From a virus, in the IMG/VR virus record IMGVR_UViG_3300044809_000029, positions 1 through 54,384 of that record: a stretch of DNA of 54,384 nucleotides. One strand, 5' to 3'. The notes beneath the pieces are model-generated. The model did not search any database. It was not told the DNA's origin and was given only the letters and a program-made list of their open reading frames with translations. Of the stretch, positions 31,442 through 39,201 are shown one piece after another (the stretch's first letter is position 1; every line of letters starts with the position of its first letter). The position numbers and the translations under genes are program-made.

Positions 31442-33025
31442 CTATAGGTAGGCTAAAGCTCGCGACCGCCTAGAAGCGCCCGCCGCGATGGCGTCCCCGC
31501 GGCACTCCCACGAGAGGACAGCGGCCATCGCCGCGTCGATCTTCCGCGGGGAGTCATGCCGGTCCTTCGCGAGCGTGTGCATCTGCTGGTGGCGCTCATC
31601 CCACACGTTGACCTTGCGCTTGCGCGCGTGCCGGATGTGAGCGTCGAACGTCGCCTCCCCCGGGTGGGAGAGATCACCGGACCCGATCGCGGTCGCGTAG
31701 TTGCGGACAGCCGCGGCGATCTGCCGGTCCCGGTTCGTTGTCCACACCAGGACGCGCTTGTCGCCCCACCGGCCCTGCCACGCGTCCACGAGATGCTCGA
31801 TGTACTGCGGGTCGACGTACGCGCGCCACACGTCGAACCGCTCGAACGCCTCGCGCATCGCAGCGTCAACGTCATGAAACGGATGCTCGTACTCCGGAGG
31901 GGCGCTGGGAGGGCGTTCGATGATCCCGAGCGGCCACTGGTAGCCCGTCAGGATCTCCGTCGCGATCACGGCGATGGAATCGCGGTTGCGGGCACCATCG
32001 ACACCCACAACGATCAAGCCACCCGGGGCGGGTTCGTGCGCGACCGCGAGATCGTGCCAACGGTCAATGTCGAACGCGGCGCTCTCACCGGCCATCTTGC
32101 GGTTCAGGAAGAATCGCTCCGCCTGCGCCGGGTCATGCTCGAGCAGCGCAACGATCTCCGAGTCGATCCGGTCAAGATCAATCCACGGCTTCACAGCGCC
32201 GATCACGCCGTCGCGGGTCCCGGAGCAGGAGTCGCGGTAGACGCGTTTGAGCATCCGGCGGCGCTCCGCCTTGTTCCTTACCGAGCCCGGGCCGGGCTCA
32301 ACGTCGTCGTGGTAGACGCCCGGTTCCTCAGCGGTCTGCTGCGCCACCGAGTTCTCAACGGGGTCCCACGCGTTCGGGGTCTCCACGAACCGGCCGCCCA
32401 TGCCCGCGAGGCCGCGCCGCTGGTTGTCAGCGAGCGCGCGGCCGGCGTTCGTGCGATACCACGACTCGGTCTGATCCTGCACCGTGAAAGTGATCCGCTG
32501 CCCGAGCCGGGAGAGCGCCGCAGCTGTGACCGGCTCGATCAGGCCACCGGAAGGGAGGTTGATGCGGGTCTTGCCCGTGTCCGGGATGTCCGCGCGGATA
32601 CTGCCGAGTTCGATCATCGGCAGGAGCGCTCGAAAGACGTTCGCGGTCTGATCCTCCGAGACAGCGGTGACCTGAATGTGCGGTGACGGCCACGGCTTCC
32701 CGACCGGCTCCCCTTCTGCGTCCCACCCAGCGAACAAGACGGGGCCCTCCGGGTCAGCTTCCGCGCAGATGATCGCCGCGCTGAACGGGCCCTTCCCCCA
32801 CTTCTGCGGCCGGACGAGCTGCGAGCCGCGATCCCAATGAAACCGCTCAGTCTCCGGGTCGATCCGGTAGTGGTGCAGGAGGAACCGCAACATCTCGTCC
32901 GTCAGCAGGAACGGCTCGCCGGCTCGTTCACCGTCCGGGATCGCGCACTTCGCCTCGATCAGGTCCGCTACGAGATACCCGAGCGTCGGGAACTCCCCGG
33001 GGACCCGGGCGCCACGCCACGGCAT
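31442..33025 (-). CDS. terL: Terminase large subunit (527 aa)
   Basis: The N-terminal ATPase contains [20 protein letters not shown] (degenerate Walker A at about 72-80) and [12 protein letters not shown] (Walker B-like). The C-terminal nuclease has [37 protein letters not shown] and [16 protein letters not shown], giving the three acidic metal ligands. It packages DNA into the procapsid. It overlaps no neighbour but is adjacent to TerS. Confidence 0.9.
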   Translation of the reverse strand: MPWRGARVPGEFPTLGYLVADLIEAKCAIPDGERAGEPFLLTDEMLRFLLHHYRIDPETERFHWDRGSQLVRPQKWGKGPFSAAIICAEADPEGPVLFAGWDAEGEPVGKPWPSPHIQVTAVSEDQTANVFRALLPMIELGSIRADIPDTGKTRINLPSGGLIEPVTAAALSRLGQRITFTVQDQTESWYRTNAGRALADNQRRGLAGMGGRFVETPNAWDPVENSVAQQTAEEPGVYHDDVEPGPGSVRNKAERRRMLKRVYRDSCSGTRDGVIGAVKPWIDLDRIDSEIVALLEHDPAQAERFFLNRKMAGESAAFDIDRWHDLAVAHEPAPGGLIVVGVDGARNRDSIAVIATEILTGYQWPLGIIERPPSAPPEYEHPFHDVDAAMREAFERFDVWRAYVDPQYIEHLVDAWQGRWGDKRVLVWTTNRDRQIAAAVRNYATAIGSGDLSHPGEATFDAHIRHARKRKVNVWDERHQQMHTLAKDRHDSPRKIDAAMAAVLSWECRGDAIAAGASRRSRALAYL

Positions 33026-33544
33026 CTACGCCGCCGACGGATCGACCGCGTGCAACACCCGAACCCGCGCGCCCTTCTCCGGCTTCTCCTCCACAACCTC
33101 AGCGATCGACCACCGCAGATCCGCCATCGCCTTCGCGTTGAGCCCGAACCGGTTGTCGAGCTCGCGCATCTCCCGCATCACGCTCACGCGCCCACCAGCG
33201 AGAGCCTTCAGCCGTCGGACGAGCGAGTCGACGCGCTTCGCGACATCCCGATCCTCCTCGTCGACGCTCATGAAGTCCGAGAGATCGAACGCCTCCGCCT
33301 CATCCAGAGCATGGACGTCATCCTCGAGCTGAGCCCTACGAGCCAGGCCGTACAACGCGCCAGCATCCCAGGCCGTTGCCTGCGGAAGCTTCCAAGCCCA
33401 CGCCCACCACGCCGCCCCTGCCTCCCCCAACACATACGGCGGCTCAGGCGCACGACCCGAACGGCCAGCAACCGGAAGCTCCGTCGTCGAAATCGTCGGC
33501 GCGTTACGCCTACGAGCATTCGGCTGAGGCAAAGGACCAGGCAT
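33026..33544 (-). CDS. terS: Terminase small subunit (172 aa)
   Basis: Directly upstream of TerL. A Pro-rich basic N-terminus, then LGEAGAAWWAWAWKLPQATA and ALYGLARRAQLEDDVHALDE helices, and LRWSIAEVVEEKPEKGARVR near the end, as in phage terminase small subunits (P27 family). Recognises the packaging site and recruits TerL. Confidence 0.8.
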   Translation of the reverse strand: MPGPLPQPNARRRNAPTISTTELPVAGRSGRAPEPPYVLGEAGAAWWAWAWKLPQATAWDAGALYGLARRAQLEDDVHALDEAEAFDLSDFMSVDEEDRDVAKRVDSLVRRLKALAGGRVSVMREMRELDNRFGLNAKAMADLRWSIAEVVEEKPEKGARVRVLHAVDPSAA

Positions 33545-33552
33545 CGCGAACC

Positions 33553-34095
33553 TCAGAACCCGTACAAACCGCGAACGGCCCCCGTTGCGGCGTGAGCAGG
33601 TAGGCGTTCGGGGTAGGCCCCACCCTTGCGGTAGCGGGTGACTCTGTTGGCCTTCGCTTTGCCTGTACGGATGGGTGTTGGTCCGAGGTCGTTGGTGCGC
33701 GCCATCTGCTGCTCCAGTTCGTCTCGCTCGGGGCGCATGGCTGCGTAGAGGAGGTGGCCGAGGAGGGAGCGGTCACCCTTGGCTCCGTTGCAGGCAGCGC
33801 AGGCCGAGGTGTAGTTGGTCCAGTTGTTCTCGCCGCCCTTGCGGTAGGGCACGATGTGGTCCGTGTGCTGAGCGGTAGCTCCGCAGTAGGCGCAGGGATC
33901 GTTGGCGAGCACGGCGTAATAGCGGCCGGTGTCGACATCGCCGATGCGGAAGTCCCATGCTTGGCTGGGAGTGCGTGCCCGTGCGCGCCTTTTCTGCGCG
34001 GCTCTCATGCAGCTTCGGGCGCAGTAGCGTTGGTTGGCTCTGCTGGGATGGAAGGGCTTGCGGCAGCCGCTGTGGGCGCAGGTAGCCTTGCGCAT
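33553..34095 (-). CDS. HNH endonuclease (180 aa)
   Basis: Two zinc pairs at the N-terminus (ATCAHSGCRKPFHPSRANQR, YCARSC) and a classical HNH core with CAYCGATAQHTDHIVPYRKG, GENNWTNYTSACAACNGAKG. HNH genes beside terminases often help cut DNA during packaging in actinophages and HK97-like phages, so this one may be functional in packaging rather than purely homing. Eight bases upstream of TerS. Confidence 0.85.
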   Translation of the reverse strand: MRKATCAHSGCRKPFHPSRANQRYCARSCMRAAQKRRARARTPSQAWDFRIGDVDTGRYYAVLANDPCAYCGATAQHTDHIVPYRKGGENNWTNYTSACAACNGAKGDRSLLGHLLYAAMRPERDELEQQMARTNDLGPTPIRTGKAKANRVTRYRKGGAYPERLPAHAATGAVRGLYGF

Positions 34096-34155
34096 GGCGA
34101 ACCTCCTTCGTGGGTTCGTCCGGCCCCGGAGCGTGGGAGCGCTGCCGGGGCGTTT

Positions 34156-34461
34156 CTATGTGGTGGGTCGTGCTCGGGCGCCGCGGCTGAAGTTGCAGTG
34201 AGCGCAGGCGGGAACGAGGTTCTCGCGCGTGCTCCTACCGCCTTGGCTTACGGGGATCAGATGATCGGGCGTGGTGGCCGGCTTACCGCACCAGTGGCAG
34301 GGCGGCTTGTCGCGCTTGATCCTGGAGCGGATGGCGCGGTAGTTGGCGAGGCCGGTTTCGCGGCTGCTGGGGGAGCGCCTGTCCTTCGGGGGATGCGTCG
34401 GGCAGGGCTCGCCTGGGCCTATGAGGTTCGGGCAACCAGGGATCGCGCACACCGAGGTCAT
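34156..34461 (-). CDS. HNH endonuclease (101 aa)
   Basis: Short HNH protein with CAIPGCPNLIGPGEPCPTH at the N-terminus and core PPCHWCGKPATTPDHLIPVS, TRENLVPACAHCNFSRG. ATG 34461 overlaps the upstream stop. Second HNH in a row ahead of the terminase. Typical of the HNH gene near cos sites in actinophages. Confidence 0.8.
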   Translation of the reverse strand: MTSVCAIPGCPNLIGPGEPCPTHPPKDRRSPSSRETGLANYRAIRSRIKRDKPPCHWCGKPATTPDHLIPVSQGGRSTRENLVPACAHCNFSRGARARPTT

Positions 34462-34580
34462 GTGCCGATGCCTTTGCGCCACAGCCACCTTCGCCATGCG
34501 GGCCAAGCGACGTAGCGCTTGAGGGTCGCTGCGAGTTCCGGTGGGAGGTCGTGGATCTGGCCGGCGATGAGGACGATCAT
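34458..34580 (-). CDS. Tiny protein (40 aa)
   Basis: ATG 34580 and TGA 34460-34458 overlap both neighbours. Peptide MIVLIAGQIHDLPPELAATL plus a Trp/Arg-rich end (AWPAWRRWLWRKGIGT). Possibly a short membrane-associated peptide. Confidence 0.45.
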   Translation of the reverse strand: MIVLIAGQIHDLPPELAATLKRYVAWPAWRRWLWRKGIGT

Positions 34581-34777
34581 GCGACCCTGAGTTCTTCGGT
34601 CTTGGCTTGGGCTCGCGTGGTGCGGTCGTGTTCGGCGAGGCGGTCGTCTGCTGATACGGCTGCTTCGAGGGCGGACGCGCGCCGTTCCTCTAGAGCGTTG
34701 GTGATGCAGAGGGTGCGGTAGCGGTCCCATGCTGCTGCGGTTGTGCTGGCGAGCTGGTGACGGGGATCGGGGCTCAC
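34577..34777 (-). CDS. Small helical protein (66 aa)
   Basis: GTG 34777 overlaps the stop of the interrupted zinc-ribbon gene (GTGA). Helical, charged (NALEERRASALEAAVSADDR). After the transposon insertion its translation can no longer be coupled to the intact upstream gene, so its expression may be changed. Confidence 0.5.
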   Translation of the reverse strand: MSPDPRHQLASTTAAAWDRYRTLCITNALEERRASALEAAVSADDRLAEHDRTTRAQAKTEELRVA

Positions 34778-34827
34778 GTGTTCGGTTCCCATCGGGAGCA
34801 GCACGGGCAGCGCCAGTAGACGGCGTG
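34774..34827 (-). pseudogene. 3' part of a zinc-ribbon gene split by the transposon
   Basis: Encodes HAVYWRCPCCSRWEPNT and TGA, in perfect frame with the 5' part at 37762-37821 once the element and one target copy are removed. Supplies the second Cys pair. Confidence 0.85.
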
Positions 34828-34835
34828 CCCGATGT
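34828..34835. repeat. Target-site duplication, left copy
   Basis: CCCGATGT, identical to 37762-37769 and directly outside the inverted repeat. Eight bases is the usual IS1595-family duplication length. Confidence 0.95.
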
Positions 34836-34863
34836 GGCAAGTATCCCCTTGACGTAGGTAAGA
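34836..34863. repeat. Terminal inverted repeat, left (28 bp)
   Basis: Starts GGCAAGTATCCCCTTGACGT and is a perfect reverse complement of 37734-37761 over all 28 bases. Confidence 0.97.
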
Positions 34864-34871
34864 CATTCTGG

Positions 34872-34877
34872 GACAAT
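34872..34877 (+). promoter_or_regulatory. Candidate -10 of the transposase gene
   Basis: GACAAT six bases before ATG 34884, just inside the left end of the element. Spacing again implies a leaderless message; a TTGACG lies in the inverted repeat at 34849-34854, 17 bases upstream, and could serve as -35. Confidence 0.5.
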
Positions 34878-34883
34878 CCTTCT

Positions 34884-35870
34884 ATGTCGCAGGTAGACCG
34901 CAACTACCCAACGCGAGGCTCCGCTTCGGAGTCCACGTACTCGATCATGGAGTTCCTTCGGGAGTTCCCTGACGACAAGACGTGTCTGGACTGGCTATGG
35001 CGCAAGCGGTACTCCGAGGACGGCGAGCACGCCTACTGCTTCAAGTGCTCGAAGACCCGCAAGTTCCATCGCGTGAAGTCGCGGCCCTCGTATTCCTGCG
35101 ACCACTGCGGGCTGCACATTCACCCGACGGCCGGGACGATCTTCAACAAGTCCGCCACGTCGCTGCACTTGTGGTTCTACGCGATGTACCTGATGACGAG
35201 CACTCGCTGCGCGGTGTCCGCGAAGCACCTTGAGCGCGAGCTTGGCGTGACGTACAAGACCGCGTGGCGGATGGCGAACCGCATCCGCAACGTGCTCATG
35301 GACCAGGAGGACGAGCCGCCGCTGTCCGGTGAGGTTGAGGCCGACGAGACGTTCTTCGGCGGCAAGCCGCGCGCGGCTGAGACGCGCGCTCGTCGCAGGG
35401 GCCGGTCGCTGCACGCGCCGCAACCCAAGGTGCCGCCCGCGAAGCGCAAGACCGTCGTGTTCGGTGCCGTCGAGCGCGGCGGGCGGATCAAGGCGACGGT
35501 CGTGGCGGATAGTCGAGCGCACACACTCGGGCCGGTCGTGCGCCAGTACGTCATGCCGTCCTCGATCCTGTTCACGGACGAATGGAAGGGCTACATCGAC
35601 GTGGGCTACCGCTACCGGGAGCACCACCGGATCAAGCACTCCGAGGACGTGTACGTGAGCGGCAACGTCCACACGAACACCATCGAAGGTTTCTGGTCCA
35701 ACGTGAAGCGCGGCATCTCGGGCAACTACCACAACGTCTCCACGAAGTGGCTACAGGGCTACCTCAACGAGTTCTGCTGGCGCTGGAACCAGCGCAAGAG
35801 CGGAGACGGCCGCGCGATGTTCGAAGCGCTCGCGCTCCGCGCTGTGGACACGGCGCTGCCGTGGTCCTAG
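34884..35870 (+). CDS. IS1595-family transposase (328 aa)
   Basis: N-terminal zinc ribbon (C52, C55, C72, C75; AYCFKCSK and YSCDHCG) typical of the family, then an HTH-like region and the DDE_Tnp_IS1595 (ISXO2-like) core: D154 in EVEADETFFGGK, D232 in LFTDEWKGY, and NTIEGFWSNVKRG near 265-277, where the family has Asn or Glu. Length is normal and the frame is intact, so it could be active. It moves the element by cut-and-paste or copy with 8-bp duplications. Confidence 0.93.
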   Translation: MSQVDRNYPTRGSASESTYSIMEFLREFPDDKTCLDWLWRKRYSEDGEHAYCFKCSKTRKFHRVKSRPSYSCDHCGLHIHPTAGTIFNKSATSLHLWFYAMYLMTSTRCAVSAKHLERELGVTYKTAWRMANRIRNVLMDQEDEPPLSGEVEADETFFGGKPRAAETRARRRGRSLHAPQPKVPPAKRKTVVFGAVERGGRIKATVVADSRAHTLGPVVRQYVMPSSILFTDEWKGYIDVGYRYREHHRIKHSEDVYVSGNVHTNTIEGFWSNVKRGISGNYHNVSTKWLQGYLNEFCWRWNQRKSGDGRAMFEALALRAVDTALPWS

Positions 35871-35885
35871 GAGCTGCGCCCGGTT

Positions 35886-36050
35886 CTACGCGGGCTTAGT
35901 TCGCCGTCCGAGGCGACGCGGCGTAGGGCTTGCAACTGCTGGTCGTCGTGTCCCGGAGGCGGGACCCCTTGGCGGCGGCCCCAACTTGCTCGCGGACTTC
36001 CCACCAGCCGCGTAGCCTCGCTGCATCCTCCAACCCGTCTTCTTCGCCAT
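35886..36050 (-). CDS. Basic Pro-rich small protein, transposon cargo (54 aa)
   Basis: MAKKTGWRMQRGYAAGGKSA continues with a Pro, Arg and Ser rich basic tail. It follows the DUF6338-like gene by 23 bases. A GGAGGA lies about 18 bases before the ATG, with a small GCCGC/GCGGC hairpin in between that could shorten the distance. I recall similar short 'GYxP' basic proteins beside DUF6338 genes in actinobacteria, but cannot verify that here. Confidence 0.5.
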   Translation of the reverse strand: MAKKTGWRMQRGYAAGGKSASKLGPPPRGPASGTRRPAVASPTPRRLGRRTKPA

Positions 36051-36073
36051 TGGGCCGCGAACGCGGCGTCCTC

Positions 36074-36700
36074 CTATCTCGGTGCGAACTCCAGATATTC
36101 TATCTCCGCCCAGCGGACGACAAACCCGTACTCCTTGAACTTGGCTTTGCCCTGGGCGTCGCGCACGAACTCCCCGGTTTCCGCGTCAATCTCGACTGCC
36201 TTCGACACGAAGATGTCGGCCGGCTCGGGATACCCGCCCGCGTAGGAATCCTCGGCGTACGCCCCTCCGATCCAGGCGCCGGACTTCAGCTTCATCCGTA
36301 TCCAACCGTCCGGCTGGCGTGACAGAAGATGATCCCAAGCGGTCGGCGCGGGATTTGAGCCCTCAATTACGGCCGGTAACGACCACCTGTTCAGCGCGAG
36401 GCCGAGCAGCGTCCCGGCAACGATAGGCACCGCGACATAGCCGATACCGACCGGCCACAGCCACCACGGCAAGACCGAACCCTGTCGGACCGCGTCGGTG
36501 CGGAAGTAGTCGTGCCAGAGCTTGTACGTGACGGGCGCCACCAGGGCGTGGAGGATCGTCGAAACACCCACAAACCGGAGAAGTCGATCCGAGAAGCCAA
36601 TGCCGTAGCGACCAACCAAACGCTCGACGGCCCACATGAAGAGGCCGCCAGGTAGCAACGCAACAAGGATCACGGCCAGCGCTTGAAACGTGCTGGGCAT
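36074..36700 (-). CDS. DUF6338-like membrane protein, transposon cargo (208 aa)
   Basis: N-terminal hydrophobic helices at about 5-25 (FQALAVILVALLPGGLFMWA), 43-58 and 85-108 (WLWPVGIGYVAVPIVAGTLL) are followed by a cytosolic beta domain: WDHLLSRQPDGWIRMKLKSG, WIGGAYAEDSYAGGYPEPAD, IFVSKAVEIDAETGEF, RWAEIEYLEF. This layout matches DUF6338 as I remember it, a family without a known function. The middle gene of a leftward three-gene set between two small basic proteins. Confidence 0.65.
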   Translation of the reverse strand: MPSTFQALAVILVALLPGGLFMWAVERLVGRYGIGFSDRLLRFVGVSTILHALVAPVTYKLWHDYFRTDAVRQGSVLPWWLWPVGIGYVAVPIVAGTLLGLALNRWSLPAVIEGSNPAPTAWDHLLSRQPDGWIRMKLKSGAWIGGAYAEDSYAGGYPEPADIFVSKAVEIDAETGEFVRDAQGKAKFKEYGFVVRWAEIEYLEFAPR

Positions 36701-36738
36701 CGCTGAAGGCTAATTGAGCGCGGGAATCCCCGCTCGCG

Positions 36739-36882
36739 TTACTTCGGAGACTTGTCCGGAGCGCTAGGTGCCTTCGGCGCGGCCTTCATTAGATCGCGCA
36801 GCACCGCGTCCCGCGTTGGGATCGGTATCTCCGCGCCCTTCGGGGTCTTCTGCTTAGGCTCCGGATTCTGTTCGCCAGCCAT
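36739..36882 (-). CDS. Small basic protein, first gene of the cargo set (47 aa)
   Basis: MAGEQNPEPKQKTPKGAEIP then IPTRDAVLRDLMKAAPKAPS: a Lys/Pro-rich start, an EIPIPTRDxxLRDLxKAA core and a disordered end. ATG 36882 is six bases after a TAGGCT hexamer. It is divergent from the 36900 gene with only 17 bases between, so the two share control DNA. Similar cores accompany DUF6338 genes in my memory; function unknown. Confidence 0.6.
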   Translation of the reverse strand: MAGEQNPEPKQKTPKGAEIPIPTRDAVLRDLMKAAPKAPSAPDKSPK

Positions 36883-36899
36883 CAACACAGCCTAGACCG

Positions 36900-37688
36900 A
36901 TGAGTCATTGGCTGAAGCTCAGCCGGGCGCTCGACCACGTCGACGCTCTCGACCGCGCCATCAAAGGGTGGCTGGCAGGTGACTCGTACCGCTTTGTCAA
37001 GGAGTACGACACCGAGACCCGGAGGGTCGCAATCGTCGCTCGGATCAGCGAACCGATTCCTCCGGCATGGGGCCCGATGATCGGAGATGTCGTCCACAAC
37101 CTGCGGTCGGCGCTCGATCATCTTGCCTTCGCCCTCAACGCAAAGGGCTATGCCGACGCCAACAACGGAGCGACGCTCCCCGAGAAGGCCGTCAACGACT
37201 CGGAGTTCCCGATCTTCGGCCACGGAACCGCCAAGCTCACCGCTAAGGACGCGTTCGACAACGCCAGCCGGAAATACGCGCACATGGACTCGGCGGCGCA
37301 AGCCGTCATCACGAAACTCCAGCCGTATCAGCGAGGGGCCGAGTTCGCCAGCGACCCCTTGTGGGTCGTCCATGAGCTGAGCCGAATCGACAAGCACCGC
37401 GAACCTCTCACGATCGCGTTCGCAACCCCTTCCTGGCAGATTCGTGGCGGGATGCTGGGAGGTCCCAGCCAACTCGGAAACGCAGGGCCGGTAGAGGACG
37501 GCTTCGCCTTGCACTGGTGGACTTCCCCTCACGGCCCATCTGAAGCCGATCCGGAGTTCAAGGTCACCCGCGAGATAGCGTTCGCGGACGGAACGGAAGC
37601 GCGGTACCAGCCAGTCGTCCCAACCCTCCGGGGGCTGCGGGACTACATCCGATTCAAGGTCGCGTTCCCGCTGGACAAGTGGCTCTAG
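36900..37688 (+). CDS. Cargo protein with HEPN-like RX4H motif (262 aa)
   Basis: Residues 61-82 read IGDVVHNLRSALDHLAFALN, with R69-x4-H74, resembling the catalytic RX4-6H of HEPN ribonucleases, in a predicted long helix. A second conserved-looking block is ITKLQPYQRGAEFASDPLWV then HELSRIDKHREPL. The C-terminal half is mixed beta. I know this 'HNLRSALDHLA ... LxxIDKHR' pattern from uncharacterised actinobacterial proteins; the HEPN link is inference. Gene ends 45 bp before the right inverted repeat. Confidence 0.6.
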   Translation: MSHWLKLSRALDHVDALDRAIKGWLAGDSYRFVKEYDTETRRVAIVARISEPIPPAWGPMIGDVVHNLRSALDHLAFALNAKGYADANNGATLPEKAVNDSEFPIFGHGTAKLTAKDAFDNASRKYAHMDSAAQAVITKLQPYQRGAEFASDPLWVVHELSRIDKHREPLTIAFATPSWQIRGGMLGGPSQLGNAGPVEDGFALHWWTSPHGPSEADPEFKVTREIAFADGTEARYQPVVPTLRGLRDYIRFKVAFPLDKWL

Positions 37689-37733
37689 CTCAGACTTCTC
37701 TGCTTGCCATGCGGGGAAAATCATCTCAATACC

Positions 37734-37761
37734 TCTTACCTACGTCAAGGGGATACTTGCC
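37734..37761. repeat. Terminal inverted repeat, right (28 bp)
   Basis: Perfect reverse complement of 34836-34863. Confidence 0.97.
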
Positions 37762-37769
37762 CCCGATGT
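37762..37769. repeat. Target-site duplication, right copy
   Basis: CCCGATGT, matching 34828-34835. It is also codons 18-20 of the interrupted gene. Confidence 0.95.
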
Positions 37770-37821
37770 GGTCGAACACGAGTGTCATCCCGAGTCGGCA
37801 GAGCGCGCAGGTCTTGGTCAT
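37762..37821 (-). pseudogene. 5' part of a zinc-ribbon gene split by the transposon
   Basis: ATG 37821 overlaps the upstream stop (ATGA) and encodes MTKTCALCRLGMTLVFDHIG before the element. Joined to 34774-34827 it gives a 37-residue protein with two Cys pairs (CALC, CPCC). In the current genome the frame runs 11 codons into the transposon and stops. Confidence 0.85.
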
Positions 37822-38213
37822 GCCGCCATCGCCTCAGCCTGGCGGATCTTCCTGCCGTACCAAGCGGGGCGGCAGGAGTAGCACTTGACGCGCGGGCGGC
37901 CCATGTTGGTCTCGCGAACGAACCGGCCACCGCATTCGGTGCAGGTCTGCTCGCCGGTGGGACGGGGGACGAGTTCAAGGTGCGGCTGGCGGTGCTTGCC
38001 GCGTACCAGGCTGGGGTCCGTGGCGACGAGATGGACGCCCGCGTCCGCGAGCATGTGATCGAAGGCCGCGTCCTTGAGTTCGGTCGCGCCGTCGACCATC
38101 TTGCCCTCGGCGATCGCGCCCATCTTCCAGGAGGAGTGCAGCCAGTTGTCGAACGCGGCGAGGTAGGCGCGTTGAGCAGGCGAGATCTTGATGTCGTCGT
38201 CGTTGCTCGACAT
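37818..38213 (-). CDS. Zinc-ribbon protein (131 aa)
   Basis: Helical N-terminus (SPAQRAYLAAFDNWLHSSWK) followed by a zinc ribbon at about 90-115 (QTCTECGGRFVRETNMGRPR, VKCYSCRPAW) and a basic helix. Upstream neighbour of the interrupted gene. Possibly DNA-binding, role unknown. Confidence 0.6.
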   Translation of the reverse strand: MSSNDDDIKISPAQRAYLAAFDNWLHSSWKMGAIAEGKMVDGATELKDAAFDHMLADAGVHLVATDPSLVRGKHRQPHLELVPRPTGEQTCTECGGRFVRETNMGRPRVKCYSCRPAWYGRKIRQAEAMAA

Positions 38214-38276
38214 CGCTCGGCCTCCGGTTACGGGGTGAGGGCGGGGAACACGGTGGTTCTCGGCCGCCCCTTGAAC

Positions 38277-38522
38277 TTAGAGCCACCCGGGGAGTACGCA
38301 GTGGCAGTGTTTGCAGCGTGGGAGCCCGTGGAGGGCTTCAGCGTCGTGGTCTCGCTCACAGCACGCCCAGGAACAGACGGCGCGGTGGATCAGGGCGTTG
38401 CGGGCGGCTGCGGAGGCACGTCGCCTTAAGTCGGGTCGTACTGCATCGCCGCCGAGCGCGTGGCTGGTGAGGGCGTGGACGGACTCGCGGACGAGTGTAC
38501 TCCATGTTCGTGCGGAACGCAT
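38277..38522 (-). CDS. Small Cys-rich protein (81 aa)
   Basis: ATG 38522 overlaps the previous stop (TGATG). A helical region with many Arg, then CSWACCERDHDAEALHGLPR and CKHCHC, suggesting metal binding. One of a run of Cys-rich small proteins ahead of the terminase. Confidence 0.5.
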   Translation of the reverse strand: MRSARTWSTLVRESVHALTSHALGGDAVRPDLRRRASAAARNALIHRAVCSWACCERDHDAEALHGLPRCKHCHCVLPGWL

Positions 38523-39022
38523 CAAGCGGCCCTCGGGACACCGTCCAGCTTGGCCTCGATCGTTTCGAGTTTGCGTAGTGCGACGGCGGGTTCGCGGCGG
38601 CCTCCGCGTTTGGCTTGGTCGAACATCTTGCGGGCGACGAGGAACTCGCGGGTGAGGTTGACGTTGGCTTGGCGGGCGCGGCGTTCAGCGTCGATGAGGC
38701 GCTGTTCGCTGCTGAGGAGCTTGCGGGTCTGCCGGGCTTGTTCGACGTGGTGGAGGTGCTGGATCGAGCGGTGGAAGTCGGCGGCTTCGGCGTACCCGTC
38801 GAGGATGGCTGGGCCGACGCATTCGGGTTCGTCGTTGATGTTGGCGGCGTCGCGGATGCGGGCGATGGTCTCGGGGTGGAGTTGTTCGTGGAGCGGCGGT
38901 TCGCGGAGCGGCCGGTTGCGGTAGCCGTGTCCGTCGCCGGCGGTTGCGCGTGGGGCGAGAAACAGTGGCCGTTCGCGCGTGGGTGGTGTGGGCTGCTCGC
39001 TGGGCTCGTCGGGTTCGGTCAT
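38522..39022 (-). CDS. Hypothetical helical protein (166 aa)
   Basis: Pro-rich N-terminus then long helices (ETIARIRDAANINDEPECVG, HHVEQARQTRKLLSSEQRLI, ANVNLTREFLVARKMFDQAK). No family recognised. First sizeable gene of the late leader region; overlaps the next small gene by ATGA. Confidence 0.6.
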   Translation of the reverse strand: MTEPDEPSEQPTPPTRERPLFLAPRATAGDGHGYRNRPLREPPLHEQLHPETIARIRDAANINDEPECVGPAILDGYAEAADFHRSIQHLHHVEQARQTRKLLSSEQRLIDAERRARQANVNLTREFLVARKMFDQAKRGGRREPAVALRKLETIEAKLDGVPRAA

Positions 39023-39201
39023 CTCGCCGCCTTGGTCGTGTGCCAGCCGTTGCAGAACGGGCAGCGGTACGCGCTGCCTCCGTACCTCGAGACTCGAAGT
39101 TGGGCGCCGAGTCGCGAGAAGCGGATCTTGCGCGTGCAGGCGCGGCGTTCGCCGGGGCGTCCTTGCGGGCTACGGCGCGGATCGCGGCTTGCGCGGCTCA
39201 C
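39019..39201 (-). CDS. Small basic zinc-knuckle-like protein (60 aa)
   Basis: GTG 39201 overlaps the stop of the GIY-YIG gene. Arg-rich, ending SAYRCPFCNGWHTTKAAR; the CPxCxGWHxT end is common in actinophage small proteins. Probably nucleic-acid binding. Confidence 0.6.
   Translation of the reverse strand: MSRASRDPRRSPQGRPGERRACTRKIRFSRLGAQLRVSRYGGSAYRCPFCNGWHTTKAAR

Larger units (their letters stand above)
34836..37761. mobile_element. IS1595-type transposon with cargo genes (2,926 bp)
   Basis: Bounded by perfect 28-bp inverted repeats and 8-bp direct target duplications. It carries a rightward ISXO2-like transposase, three small-to-medium leftward genes (35886-36882) and a rightward 262-codon gene (36900-37688). 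A bare IS of this family is about 1 kb, so nearly 1.9 kb is cargo. The cargo looks lower in GC than the phage genes. The undamaged ends suggest recent insertion. The element interrupts a small zinc-ribbon gene in the late leader region. Confidence 0.93.

Noticed and set aside
34836-37761. Second transposase or composite transposon
   Set aside because: Only one transposase and one pair of ends are present; the other genes lack transposase motifs.
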